This document shows, one piece after another, positions 51,070-59,301 of a stretch of DNA of 64,000 nucleotides (its first letter is position 1; each line of letters starts with the position of its first letter). The stretch spans positions 113,001 to 177,000 of the forward strand of contig CAZWCE010000009.1 of NCBI GenBank assembly GCA_964632505.1, in the 5' to 3' direction. Source of the stretch: CAZWCE01 sp964632505 (GTDB lineage Bacteria > Planctomycetota > Planctomycetia > Pirellulales > Thermoguttaceae). The translations under genes were made by a program, and so were the position numbers. A model generated the notes under the pieces. It was not told the origin of the DNA. It ran no database searches and worked only from the letters and a program-made list of their open reading frames with translations.

Positions 51070-51402
51070 TCATGCCCCCGTGGCTTTGATTTTGATATCC
51101 ACACCGGCAGGCAAGGTGAGCTTGTTCAGCGCGTCAATCGTTTTGGCGGTCGGAGTGACGATATCGATCACGCGCTTGTGAGTTCGTATCTCGAACTGTT
51201 CCCGGGCCTTTTTATCGACGTGCGGACTGGACAAAACCGTGTAACGCTCGATTCGGGTCGGCAGCGGAATGGGGCCCCGCACGATTGAACCCGTTCGCTT
51301 TGCCGTGTCGACGATATCCGAGGCACTCTGATCCAGAACACCATGATCGAAGGCTTCCATTCGAATGCGAATGATCTCATTTCCCGGTACCGACACGGCC
51401 AT
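51070..51402 (-). CDS. rpsJ: 30S ribosomal protein S10
   Basis: The 110-residue protein has the S10 segments IRMEAFDHGVLDQSASDIVDTAKRTG, GPIPLPTRIERYTVLSSPHVDKKAREQFE and HKRVIDIVTPTAKTIDALNKLTLPAGVDIKI. S10 is in the head of the small subunit and also the NusE partner in antitermination. It is the first gene of the cluster here. tuf, fusA and rpsL are not adjacent. Confidence 0.98.
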   Translation of the reverse strand: MAVSVPGNEIIRIRMEAFDHGVLDQSASDIVDTAKRTGSIVRGPIPLPTRIERYTVLSSPHVDKKAREQFEIRTHKRVIDIVTPTAKTIDALNKLTLPAGVDIKIKATGA

Positions 51403-51426
51403 TCTCCCTCAAATCCAGCGATGATC

Positions 51427-51453
51427 TCTGCGTAAACGCCTCTGCGTAAACGC
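51427..51453 (-). repeat. Two tandem copies of a 13-nt dyad in the rpsJ leader
   Basis: TCTGCGTAAACGC occurs twice with a 14-bp period (51427-51439 and 51441-51453). Each contains GCGTAAACGC, an imperfect palindrome. They lie in the 5' leader of rpsJ, 25-50 nt before its start codon. Confidence 0.6.
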
Positions 51454-51511
51454 AACGTCCAGCATGTCAAACAGCGATTACTCGACCCGAAGGGCGAGTG
51501 CGAAAAAACTA

Positions 51512-51540
51512 ATCGTAACAGCATGTTAGGAAAGTGTCAA
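51512..51540 (-). promoter_or_regulatory. Sigma-70-type promoter of the S10-spc-alpha cluster
   Basis: On the minus strand TTGACA (51540-51535) and TACGAT (51517-51512) are separated by exactly 17 nt. Transcription would begin near 51505, about 100 nt before rpsJ. The leader then folds a UUCG-loop hairpin at about 51480-51500 (ACTCGCC-TTCG-GGTCGAGT with one mismatch). Confidence 0.75.
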
Positions 51541-51585
51541 GCAGCCCAAAACCAAAAAACGGGTGAAAAAACGACGATCCAAAAC

Positions 51586-51615
51586 CTTGGTCACCACGAA
51601 CTTGGTCACCACGAA
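51586..51615. repeat. Two perfect tandem 15-nt repeats upstream of the S10 promoter
   Basis: CTTGGTCACCACGAA is repeated end to end. It lies about 45 bp upstream of the -35 box of the rpsJ promoter, a position where an activator or UP-like element could bind. It may instead be a chance microduplication. Confidence 0.7.
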
Positions 51616-52197
51616 AAGGCTTCTTGGCTCTGGGATGAAATAGATCAAACAATATAACGCCTTTCGGATTCTTCACAATACCCCCACTCAAAAAAAACCC
51701 TCCTTTTTCAAAGTGAGGTTTCCCCCGCCTCCCACCGCTCCACCGAACCGTTACAGTCGCTCCAATCTTCCTCGCAAAACCGCCCCACTTTTGCCATGCC
51801 CTCCATTTTTCATGCTATATTTATATGACCTATACCAAGAAATCCCGCTTGCTTTCCAAAAAAGACGGTCCTCGAAGACGTCCGGAAGCGGCGTGCTCTT
51901 TCCGGTTTCTACCCCATTTTCCACTTGCACCTATGTGTCAATGCGATATGTTGCAGAAATAGAAAGATCATGGTAGAGGATGAAACGGAGGAGAAATCGC
52001 AGAAGCCCCCTTCCGGCAAAAAGCCGGCTTTCGCGTGAGCCTGGAATCCGGTTTCGCGAGACGGGGACTTGTAAGACCAGGAATACCGGTCCCGGGAGCT
52101 TCCCGCGTTCGGTTCCTCAACGTTCTTATTTGCCGTGACATTCCGATCCTCGCCGATCTGCAGGAGCTGGATCCCCCATCGATGAAAGGAAGTTGGA

Positions 52198-53673
52198 GTG
52201 AACATTTTAATCGCCACCAGTGAAGCGGTTCCCTTCGCCAAGACGGGAGGTCTCGCCGACGTGGCCAGCGCGCTGCCGAAAGCGCTGGCCAAGCTCGGTC
52301 ACCGTGCCCATTTGATTCTCCCCGCCTACCGCCAGGCCTCGTTTTGCGGTCAACCGATCGAACCGATGGGCATCGACTTCATCGTACCGGTTGGAAACAA
52401 CACCATCTCGGGGCACTTGTTCGAAAGCCGACTGCCCAATTCCGACATCCCGGTCTATCTGGTCCATCAGTCTCAATATTTCGACCGCGAGGGAATCTAC
52501 AACTACAACGGCGAAGATTACACCGATAATTGCGAGCGATTCGTCTTTTTCTCCCGGGCCGTGCTCGAAACGATCCGCCTTTTGAATCTCGATATCGACA
52601 TCCTGCATTCCAACGACTGGCAGACCGGACTGGTGCCCGCCTACCTCGAAGCGATCTACCGGCAGGTTCCCGGCTATGAAAAGATCGCGACGATCCACAC
52701 CATCCACAATCTTGCGTACCAAGGCATTTTCTGGCACTGGGACATGCTCCTGACGGGGCTCGACTGGCGATACTTCAATTACGAGAAGATGGAGTTCCAC
52801 GGCAAGCTCAATCTACTGAAGACGGGATTGACCTTCGCCATGGGACTGACCACGGTCAGCCCCCGTTACGCCAACGAAATCCAGACTCAAGAGTTCGGCT
52901 GCGGACTGGAGGACGTGTTGCGTTATCGCCGCTCCTTCCTGACGGGCATCACCAATGGGGTGGATACCGAACGTTGGAATCCCGAAAACGACGAGAAGAT
53001 CGCCGTGCGATACAACCATTCGGACGTTTTCGAGAAGAAACCGGAATGCAAAAAGGCCTTGCAGGAAGCGGTCGGACTCCCGGTCGACCCCGGGGTGCCG
53101 GTGATCGGTGCCGTGGGACGGCTGGCCCATCAAAAGGGATTCGACACGGTCGCCGACATCCTCCCACACTGGGGAGACACTTCTCAAATGCAGTGGGTCA
53201 TCCTAGGCACGGGAGATCCGGCCGTGGAACAGAGGCTCGAGGAAATCGCCGCGAAATATCCCGACAAGATGGCCGTGCGTGTGGAATTCTCCGATACTCT
53301 CGCCCGACAGATCATCGCCGGCAGCGACCTCTTTCTCATGCCCAGTCGCTATGAACCTTGTGGGTTGACGCAGATGTACAGCATGCTGTACGGCACCGTG
53401 CCGATCGTCCGAGAGACGGGAGGCTTGGCCGATACGGTCGTGGACGCCGATCCGGAAACCATTGAACAGGGATCGGCGAATGGATTCACGTTCCAGGGAG
53501 AGTCCGACGATGTGTTGACCGCGACGATCGGTCGCGCCCTGAACTGCTGGTACCAGGAACGAGAAACCTGGAACCGGATCGTCCGGAATTGCATGGCCAA
53601 GGACTGGTCCTGGCAGAACAGCGCGCGGAAATATGCCGAATTCTACGCCCAAACACTCGCTCGACTCAAGTGA
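52198..53673 (+). CDS. glgA: Glycogen synthase (ADP-glucose, GT5)
   Basis: The 491-residue GT5 enzyme adds glucose from ADP-glucose to alpha-1,4-glucan. The N-terminal substrate loop KTGGLADV has the catalytic Lys15. The C-terminal Rossmann domain has PSRYEPCGLTQMYSMLYGTVPIVRETGGLADTV. GTG 52198 is the start, with AAGGAAG upstream, and the first residues MNILIATSEAVPFA agree with the family. It is single and converges on the gene that ends at 53727. No other glycogen gene is close, so its regulation cannot be read. Confidence 0.97.
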   Translation: MNILIATSEAVPFAKTGGLADVASALPKALAKLGHRAHLILPAYRQASFCGQPIEPMGIDFIVPVGNNTISGHLFESRLPNSDIPVYLVHQSQYFDREGIYNYNGEDYTDNCERFVFFSRAVLETIRLLNLDIDILHSNDWQTGLVPAYLEAIYRQVPGYEKIATIHTIHNLAYQGIFWHWDMLLTGLDWRYFNYEKMEFHGKLNLLKTGLTFAMGLTTVSPRYANEIQTQEFGCGLEDVLRYRRSFLTGITNGVDTERWNPENDEKIAVRYNHSDVFEKKPECKKALQEAVGLPVDPGVPVIGAVGRLAHQKGFDTVADILPHWGDTSQMQWVILGTGDPAVEQRLEEIAAKYPDKMAVRVEFSDTLARQIIAGSDLFLMPSRYEPCGLTQMYSMLYGTVPIVRETGGLADTVVDADPETIEQGSANGFTFQGESDDVLTATIGRALNCWYQERETWNRIVRNCMAKDWSWQNSARKYAEFYAQTLARLK

Positions 53674-53726
53674 TGATTCCGGTCGATGTGTTTGCGACAT
53701 GTGAGTGGCATCGGTAGACCGGGAAC

Positions 53727-55175
53727 TCATTCATCGAGTTCGCCGTCCAGGAAGATGTGAAGCACTTCCAGCGCATCAAGGCTTCGGGTGGTGTCTTTAG
53801 GCGAAGCGGGATCGCGGGGCATCGTCACGATCATCCGAACCATTCGGATGTATTCTTCTTCGATCGCCAACTTCTTTTCCAGAGGAAGGTCGCTCGAAAG
53901 GGCGCTCCATTTCTCCTTCAGCTCCGAGAGTGCCGAGGTATCGCCGAAAAGAGCCCGGGTGGCGAGGGTATCGAAAAGTTGAAATTGTGCTTCCCACTCG
54001 GGAAAGTGACGGGCTAGTTTTTTGGCGGGAGACATGGCTGCTTCTTGAACAGGAGAGTCGGGCGTTTGAAGGTGTCCACTCCAGAGGGCTTGATGCTCAC
54101 AATAGGTCGTCCGAAACAATTCGAAGACGTGTGGGTGATCGCCGCGTCGCAAATGGTCGGGTTCGGACGTGCTCGAGACCTCGTCAGGATCCGATGTCTC
54201 GGGATTCCAGGTCTCCAGCGTCTGGTGTTCCTTCTGGGGTCGACGGTCACCCTCCTGCCGATGGTAATCCTCCCTCAGATCGTCGAGCCACCTCAGGGCG
54301 GTCCGGTGGAGCGATTCCCGATCGAGAGGGACCGAGCAGTAGGAGAGACGTCGTTGGAGGAATTCGAACTTTCCGGATTGTAATATATAATAGATAAGCC
54401 GTGGCCAGGAGTCAAAGAAATGTTCCTCGGCTCCTAAGAGAGGGGCGGAATCCTTATTCAGATCGATCAGCGGAAGCACGTATTCCCGCTGTAAACGCCG
54501 CAGTTCCTTTCCGGCGACACCGGAGATGCCGATCACCCGATACGGCCGGAGCGGAGAGAAATGCAGGTTGGTCGAAAAGGAGAACTCTTTGCGCCATTGC
54601 ATCGGCAGGCATTGGAGCAATCCGGCGATGACGTGATGGGCCGGAGGACCTTCACAAAAGAGGGTACAGATCGAGTCGAGCGCCGATTGCAACAACAGGG
54701 CGACCGCGGCCGGCCCGGGATTGCGTGCCAGCGAGGCCAACAAACCGGGATCGATCGCCGCGGACATGCCTTTGAGGCGAAACGCCTTGAGTTTTCCCGG
54801 CAGGAAGCGATACCATCCCACCTTGCCTTGTTCCAGAGCCGCCTGATACAAACTCAATGGGTTATTGCAAAAACGCGAAAGCGAGGATTCCCCGGCAACC
54901 AGATATTGCGTATAAAAAGACGGTGCGGTCCCCTCGGGACGAGGTGGTCCGGTGATGGTGGTTCTGCCGATCGCACTGGCGCCGCTGGGGAGCGGATGAA
55001 AATGAAACGTCACACCCTCGGGAGGCCAAGAAGACCGCTCCTCGGCCAGCGACCAGGCGATCATCTCTTCCAGATCGCTCGAGGAAACACCTCGGCTGGC
55101 GACCGCCTCGATGGGCTCCGGTTTCCCCAAAGAGGAGAAATCGTGCTTCAGAACGATCTGTTCGATGTATTCCAT
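53727..55175 (-). CDS. Uncharacterised 482-residue protein, possibly planctomycete-specific
   Basis: The N-terminal half (residues 1-240) is a compact mixed alpha/beta region. It has hydrophobic strand patterns and segments such as IEQIVLKHDF, GRTTITGPPRPEG and FYTQYLVAGESSLSRFCNNP. The C-terminal half is charged and helical, with a proline/acidic linker near residues 315-345. There is no signal peptide or membrane helix. I do not recognise it firmly. The N-terminal layout weakly resembles the GAP1-type domains described in GTPase-associated conflict systems, but this is only an impression. The neighbours are glgA (convergent) and a macro-domain gene 340 bp upstream on the same strand. Confidence 0.5.
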   Translation of the reverse strand: MEYIEQIVLKHDFSSLGKPEPIEAVASRGVSSSDLEEMIAWSLAEERSSWPPEGVTFHFHPLPSGASAIGRTTITGPPRPEGTAPSFYTQYLVAGESSLSRFCNNPLSLYQAALEQGKVGWYRFLPGKLKAFRLKGMSAAIDPGLLASLARNPGPAAVALLLQSALDSICTLFCEGPPAHHVIAGLLQCLPMQWRKEFSFSTNLHFSPLRPYRVIGISGVAGKELRRLQREYVLPLIDLNKDSAPLLGAEEHFFDSWPRLIYYILQSGKFEFLQRRLSYCSVPLDRESLHRTALRWLDDLREDYHRQEGDRRPQKEHQTLETWNPETSDPDEVSSTSEPDHLRRGDHPHVFELFRTTYCEHQALWSGHLQTPDSPVQEAAMSPAKKLARHFPEWEAQFQLFDTLATRALFGDTSALSELKEKWSALSSDLPLEKKLAIEEEYIRMVRMIVTMPRDPASPKDTTRSLDALEVLHIFLDGELDE

Positions 55176-55514
55176 GGGGATTGCTCCAGGTGCCGGCCGC
55201 GAAGTGGAAAAATCATGGTGTCGAGGGGAATCGGGATCCTCCGGGTTCCCCGCTCGTCAGTACAAACGGCTCTACTATGAACTTTACTACATGCTTTTAC
55301 GGAAGCAAGCGGAAGCCCCTCCCCGGAGGAAGAAGGCAGCGGCGATCTCCGGGAGAATGAGCGTTCAGAAGGCACGGGACGGAGAATCTCACCGGGTCGT
55401 TTCCCCTTCGCTTCAGATAAAAAAACACCTGCCGCGATCGGATAGCGATTTTTCCGGCAACCCGGTCATTTTTTTTGGCCGGCAGCGGCCGGAGACCACC
55501 AAGAGGAAGCCAAC
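55176..55514. other. 339-bp gap between the macro-domain gene and the 482-residue gene
   Basis: It contains GC-rich inverted segments (TGCCG...CGGCA) and T-runs on the minus strand near 55420-55470, compatible with a terminator for the macro-domain gene but not convincing. The promoter of the 482-residue gene is presumably here. Confidence 0.3.
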
Positions 55515-56078
55515 TCAGTCGGAGGTGTCTTCCGTGAGCGACTCGAGCGCCTGCCGGTACACGTGAAAATCGTTTTCCGAGAAGAGCACCCATCGTACCC
55601 GATGCGGCTGTTGATACTCCCGGAGAAAGGAAATCGCTACCTTGAGTGCGATTTCGGCCGCCCGTTCGATCGGAAAACCGTAGATCCCCGTGCTGATCGA
55701 AGCGAAGGCGATCGACCGACAACGGTGCTGTCGGGCCAGTTCGAGGGAGCTGCGATAGGCGGTAGCGAGCAGCTCGGGCTCCCCTTGGTTTCCGTCCTTC
55801 CATTGAGGTCCGACGGCGTGGAAGACATACTTCGCCGGAAGCTGGCCCGCGGTCGAGGAAACGGCCTCGCCGGTCGGACATCCCTGTGGATACTTCCGGT
55901 CGGTCTCCTCCATGATTTCCGGTCCGCCGCTTCGGTGAATCGCCCCGTCCACCCCTCCTCCTCCGACCAGACGGGCGTTGGCGGCATTGACGATCGCGTC
56001 GACCTCCTGCTCGGTGATGTCGCCGTGAACGAGTTCCAGTCGGCAGTCTTCGATCCGCCGGTGAGATTCAAGTGCCAT
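55515..56078 (-). CDS. Macro-domain protein, likely O-acetyl-ADP-ribose deacetylase
   Basis: The 187-residue protein is a single macro domain of the MacroD/YmdB type. Signatures are VHGDITEQEVDAIVNAANARLVGGGGVDGAIH (the ADP-ribose site, with the conserved Asn-Ala-Ala-Asn and GGGGVDGAIH), CPTGEAVSSTAG, YVFHAVGP and the phosphate loop SISTGIYGFPIERAA. Such enzymes remove ADP-ribose from proteins, or deacetylate O-acetyl-ADP-ribose, in the cytoplasm. AGGAT lies 7 nt upstream of ATG 56078. The third 113-bp element begins 2 bp further upstream. Confidence 0.9.
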   Translation of the reverse strand: MALESHRRIEDCRLELVHGDITEQEVDAIVNAANARLVGGGGVDGAIHRSGGPEIMEETDRKYPQGCPTGEAVSSTAGQLPAKYVFHAVGPQWKDGNQGEPELLATAYRSSLELARQHRCRSIAFASISTGIYGFPIERAAEIALKVAISFLREYQQPHRVRWVLFSENDFHVYRQALESLTEDTSD

Positions 56079-56080
56079 GG

Positions 56081-56193
56081 TTCATCCTATTGAGAGTCGC
56101 ATAAATAGTGAACCTAGGGCGAACATCGAGAGCCCGGCCCTGCGGCTGTCAATGCGTGAACCAAGGGGTCACGGCTTATGCGAACATGAATAA
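56081..56193 (-). repeat. Dispersed 113-bp element with terminal inverted repeats, copy 3
   Basis: Third copy. The inner repeats are TCGCATAAATAGTGAACC from 56097 and an imperfect complement ending at 56183, spaced 87 bp. The core CGGCCC and the right outer end GCGAACATGAATA match the other copies. It begins just upstream of the macro-domain start codon and ends 10 bp before the stop codon of the glycosyltransferase gene, so it fills nearly the whole gap. Confidence 0.75.
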
Positions 56194-56203
56194 AAAGCCT
56201 CCC

Positions 56204-57196
56204 TCAAGCGGCTTTCGATCGGGGGGAGTCCGAGTCCGTTTCGAAGTCGAACGGCAACGTCGCTCTGGGGCTCGGCGCATGTGCTTCGATATGATCCATA
56301 CGCAGTTTCTGTTGCTCGTGGCACAGGCGATGGGCACCGTAATGCCCCAGTCCGGCGAAACGTCCGGCTAAATGTTGCCACATCCGCCACCGCGGAAAGA
56401 GAGACCAGAGCTCGAGAAAATTCCCCCAGAAATGGCGGTGCAACGACCGCGTCCATCCTCCCCAGTCGGCCCATCGCCAGAAGAGCTGTTCGTTTTGTCG
56501 GGCCCAGTGAAAAGGCGGGGGGGCCGGGAGCAGGCCCCTTCGGGAGAAAACCTTGCTTCCGGTAGCCATGGCCGTCCGCCACCCGAGAACATGAAGCACC
56601 AAAGTCAGATCGACATAGGCCAGTTGCAGGCCGAAATGGACATTCAGCAGCCCCGCTTCCTGGAGGGCACTCCGTCGGACGAACGGGGAGGCGGCGTGAG
56701 GCGCGAGCCGGACCCACTTCCCTACCGGAGATTCCGGTCCGTGCAACTTCAAATGCCCGCCGCATCGGTAGGCCACCTGGACCGCTTGCACCTGGGGAGA
56801 TCGCTTCTTCGCGCGGCGATCGTACACCATGGGGGAGACGATGGCGACTTCCGGGTCGTCGAAATGGCTCAAAGCCGATTCCGACCATCCTTCGATCACT
56901 TCCACGCCCGCGACCATCACCTGAACGATCGGTGCCCGGGCCGCTTCGATCCCGCGATTGATGCACTCCACGATCGGCAAATCGCCGGAAACCTCCAGAA
57001 AAACGACGCCTTCCTCGGCAAGCTGGTACGGATCACCGTACCCATTGCCGTTGAGCACCAGTATTTCGGTCTCCTCGGGACGATTCTCAAGAACGGAAAG
57101 CAACGTCTCTTCCAAATGATGGATTTTGGAATGACGCAGGAATGGGATGAGGATAGTCAACCTTGGCACGGAATTGGTCCAATTCAAGTCATGCAC
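56204..57196 (-). CDS. Family 2 glycosyltransferase-like protein without a clear DxD motif
   Basis: The 330-residue product has a GT-A fold N-terminus (PRLTILIPFLRHSKIHHLEETLLSVLENRP, then a strand with EILVLNGNGYGD) and the family's VEEVECINRGIEAARAPIVQVMVAG-like region. Where GT2 enzymes carry a metal-binding DxD after that strand, this protein reads VAGVEV. The acceptor part HWARQNEQLFWRWADWGGW is aromatic-rich. It may be an altered or inactive transferase, or use another site. The C-terminal tail (after residue 300) is charged. There is no membrane helix. Location is probably cytoplasmic. Confidence 0.7.
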   Translation of the reverse strand: MHDLNWTNSVPRLTILIPFLRHSKIHHLEETLLSVLENRPEETEILVLNGNGYGDPYQLAEEGVVFLEVSGDLPIVECINRGIEAARAPIVQVMVAGVEVIEGWSESALSHFDDPEVAIVSPMVYDRRAKKRSPQVQAVQVAYRCGGHLKLHGPESPVGKWVRLAPHAASPFVRRSALQEAGLLNVHFGLQLAYVDLTLVLHVLGWRTAMATGSKVFSRRGLLPAPPPFHWARQNEQLFWRWADWGGWTRSLHRHFWGNFLELWSLFPRWRMWQHLAGRFAGLGHYGAHRLCHEQQKLRMDHIEAHAPSPRATLPFDFETDSDSPRSKAA

Positions 57197-57666
57197 CTTG
57201 GTTCGGGAAAAATTCTCCGATCCGATGATTTACGATGCCGAGTCGTCCCGCGCTGACCGGGAGTGCGGAAGCGACTTTTTTCCTCCGGGCGATCAGCAGC
57301 AACCCTCCTGTTTTTCCGAAACACCTTATCTTCAAGGGAGTTGCTAAGAGATATAATCTACTAGTCGGTTTTCCGGTTTGGGGAACCTTAGGGATTTACC
57401 CTCTATTGCGGTGAATGCCCGGCGGTTTTTCTCTTTTCTTTTCAGCAGCAACAACATCTCTTCGTATTCCTCGCAGTCATCTTATGCTTACGTATGTTTG
57501 GGGGGCCTCACATCACCCCTTTCTCGGGTTGATCCAAGTGGAAGCGAATTGGCTGGAAGTCGATGCTCCATGGAACAAAAAAAAACCGCGTTCCCCATCA
57601 CTCGGGAAACGCGGCGCGATGATTGCTTCGAGAGAGCGTGCTCCAAGGCAGGCACTCTTGGGGGGG
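57197..57666. other. 470-bp region between the oxidoreductase and glycosyltransferase genes
   Basis: It contains the terminator of the oxidoreductase gene (57577-57614) and a TATAAT sequence at 57353 of unclear use. No coding frame is convincing. Confidence 0.4.
57577..57614 (-). terminator. Terminator of the Gfo/Idh/MocA gene
   Basis: On the minus strand an 11-bp stem, CCGCGTTTCCC against GGGGAACGCGG with one G-U pair, is followed by a run of at least nine Ts. Confidence 0.9.
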
Positions 57667-59055
57667 CTATCCCTGAGTCTGATAACCTTCCCGCTGGGGA
57701 CGGGACATCAACTGGTTCGCCGTTTCGTTGTCGGGGAACGTTTCCGTTTCGGGATCGTAAGTCAACGTCTCTCCGAGCAGCAGAGTGAAATTGCACAAAT
57801 GGCAACTGGTCATGGTGCGGTGATGCGAGAAAACATCGGAGACCGGCAGGGTCCGGTCCTTCACACAGTCGAAGAAGTTCTGCATGTGGTTGCCGGGGGT
57901 CTTGCCGTTGTAGAGTTCGATGACCTTTTCTTCGATTTTCTGCTTATCTTCGTCGGTCAATTCCTCGACCGGCTTGCCGTCGAGACTGCCGCGATTGACG
58001 AAGATACGGCCCTCATCGCCGGTGAAGAGGATGCCGTTACCGAAATCGACGTTGCCGTCTTCCGATTTGTAGTGGTGATTGACGCTCATTTCGCTGCCGT
58101 TGGGGTATTTGAGCGTGATGTTGAAGTTGGTGGCGGCGTTGTAGCTGTGCGGCAGTTGCTCTTCGCCGGCGAAGAAGGCGACCGGATCTTTGATTTCCAC
58201 CGGGAGCGTGCCGGTGCCGCCGACTTCGCAAGGGGCCAAATCTTCGCTGAGAGCCCATTGGGCGATGTCGATGTGATGGGCTCCCCAATCGGTCATCTTC
58301 CCGCCGGAGTATTCCAGGAACCAACGGAAGATCTTTCGTCGTTCTTCCATATAGGGCTGCTTGGGCGCCGGTCCGAGCCAGAGGTCCCAATCGAGCTTGT
58401 CCGGAACCGGGGTCGGTTCGAAAGGACCGCCGGAAGGCGCGCCCCCGATGGCCAGATCGGCACGAACGTTCTCACCAAGCATCCCGAGCTTGACCATGGC
58501 GATCGCCTGGAGGAATTTCCGGCCGTTCTCGGTCCGCTGCTGAGTTCCCACCTGGAAAATCTTGCCCGTCTCCTCGACCACCTTGCAGATCTGCTTGCCT
58601 TCGTCGATGGTGAGCGTCAGCGGCTTTTCGCAGTAGACATCGCAACCTGCTTTCATCGCTGCAATGGCGATCGGCACGTGCCAGTGGTCGGGGGTGCCGA
58701 TGGTGACCAGATCGGGCTTTTCCTTGTCGAACAGGTCGCGGTAGTCCTTGTACTGTTTGACGGGATGTCCGTATTTCTCCTGGCAATAGGCGTTGAACTC
58801 TTCCATGTGCAGGATGTCGCAATCGCACACGGCGATCATTTCCCCACGGCTGCCGGCCTGGCGAGCGATTCCACCCCCGCGGCTGTAACGCCCTCGGCTT
58901 CCACCGATGCCGATGGCGGCAATGGTCGGCTTTTCATTCGCGTCCTGCCCTTTGACCGTCCGGGCGGAGCTCAGGACATAGGGAGTCGCGGCAGCGGTTC
59001 CGGCGACGGCGGCCGAGCGCTTCAGAAAATCACGACGTGTACTCTTTTGCCTCAT
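57667..59055 (-). CDS. Gfo/Idh/MocA-family oxidoreductase with Tat signal
   Basis: The 462-residue protein starts with a twin-arginine leader (STRRDFLKRSAAVAGTAAATP). The Gfo/Idh/MocA fold follows: a Rossmann NAD(P)-binding segment with TIAAIGIGGSRGR, the EKPLTLTIDEG motif near residue 143 that helps hold the substrate, and a C-terminal alpha/beta domain. Such planctomycete proteins probably oxidise or isomerise sugars outside the cytoplasm, where cofactor supply is unclear. It is likely part of the same exported sugar metabolism as the DUF1080 and hydroxypyruvate-isomerase-like proteins, though these lie far apart. Confidence 0.92.
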   Translation of the reverse strand: MRQKSTRRDFLKRSAAVAGTAAATPYVLSSARTVKGQDANEKPTIAAIGIGGSRGRYSRGGGIARQAGSRGEMIAVCDCDILHMEEFNAYCQEKYGHPVKQYKDYRDLFDKEKPDLVTIGTPDHWHVPIAIAAMKAGCDVYCEKPLTLTIDEGKQICKVVEETGKIFQVGTQQRTENGRKFLQAIAMVKLGMLGENVRADLAIGGAPSGGPFEPTPVPDKLDWDLWLGPAPKQPYMEERRKIFRWFLEYSGGKMTDWGAHHIDIAQWALSEDLAPCEVGGTGTLPVEIKDPVAFFAGEEQLPHSYNAATNFNITLKYPNGSEMSVNHHYKSEDGNVDFGNGILFTGDEGRIFVNRGSLDGKPVEELTDEDKQKIEEKVIELYNGKTPGNHMQNFFDCVKDRTLPVSDVFSHHRTMTSCHLCNFTLLLGETLTYDPETETFPDNETANQLMSRPQREGYQTQG

Positions 59056-59232
59056 GGTTCGTTCTCTCCTCTATCGAGTGAATGGCATCCCGCCGACAGG
59101 GCTCCGAATCGGAATGGAAAAGGGCGAAATGCGGTCCAAAAACGTATCAAGTCCATCCTTCCATTATAGGCAAGCGAGAGAACCGGACGCAACCGAGATG
59201 GAAAAAAATCTTGCAATAGCGAATGGCGCACG

Positions 59233-59263
59233 AAAAAGGCCCGACCGAATCCGGCCGGGCCTT
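59233..59263 (-). terminator. Terminator of the chemoreceptor gene
   Basis: On the minus strand AAGGCCCGGCCG pairs with CGGTCGGGCCTT with one G-U pair and a 4-nt loop, followed by TTTTTC. Confidence 0.9.
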
Positions 59264-59301
59264 GAGGGGTTTCTCAACATGATCGAATCGGGAAGCGACG
59301 A

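Larger units (their letters stand above)
51403..52197. other. 795-bp divergent region between rpsJ and glgA
   Basis: It contains the S10 promoter (51512-51540) with a leader of about 100 nt, two short tandem repeats, and, from about 51620 to 52197, a long stretch upstream of glgA with poly-A/poly-T patches but no recognised gene, RNA or promoter of high quality. Confidence 0.5.

Noticed and set aside
32247..51402. Small genes hidden in the ribosomal spacers
   Set aside because: Spacers were read on both strands for starts with ribosome-binding sites and ribosomal-protein motifs; only rpmJ was found as a short gene.
57415..59169. A 584-codon plus-strand frame opposite the Gfo/Idh/MocA gene
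   Set aside because: Antisense shadow; it also runs through the terminator of the oxidoreductase.
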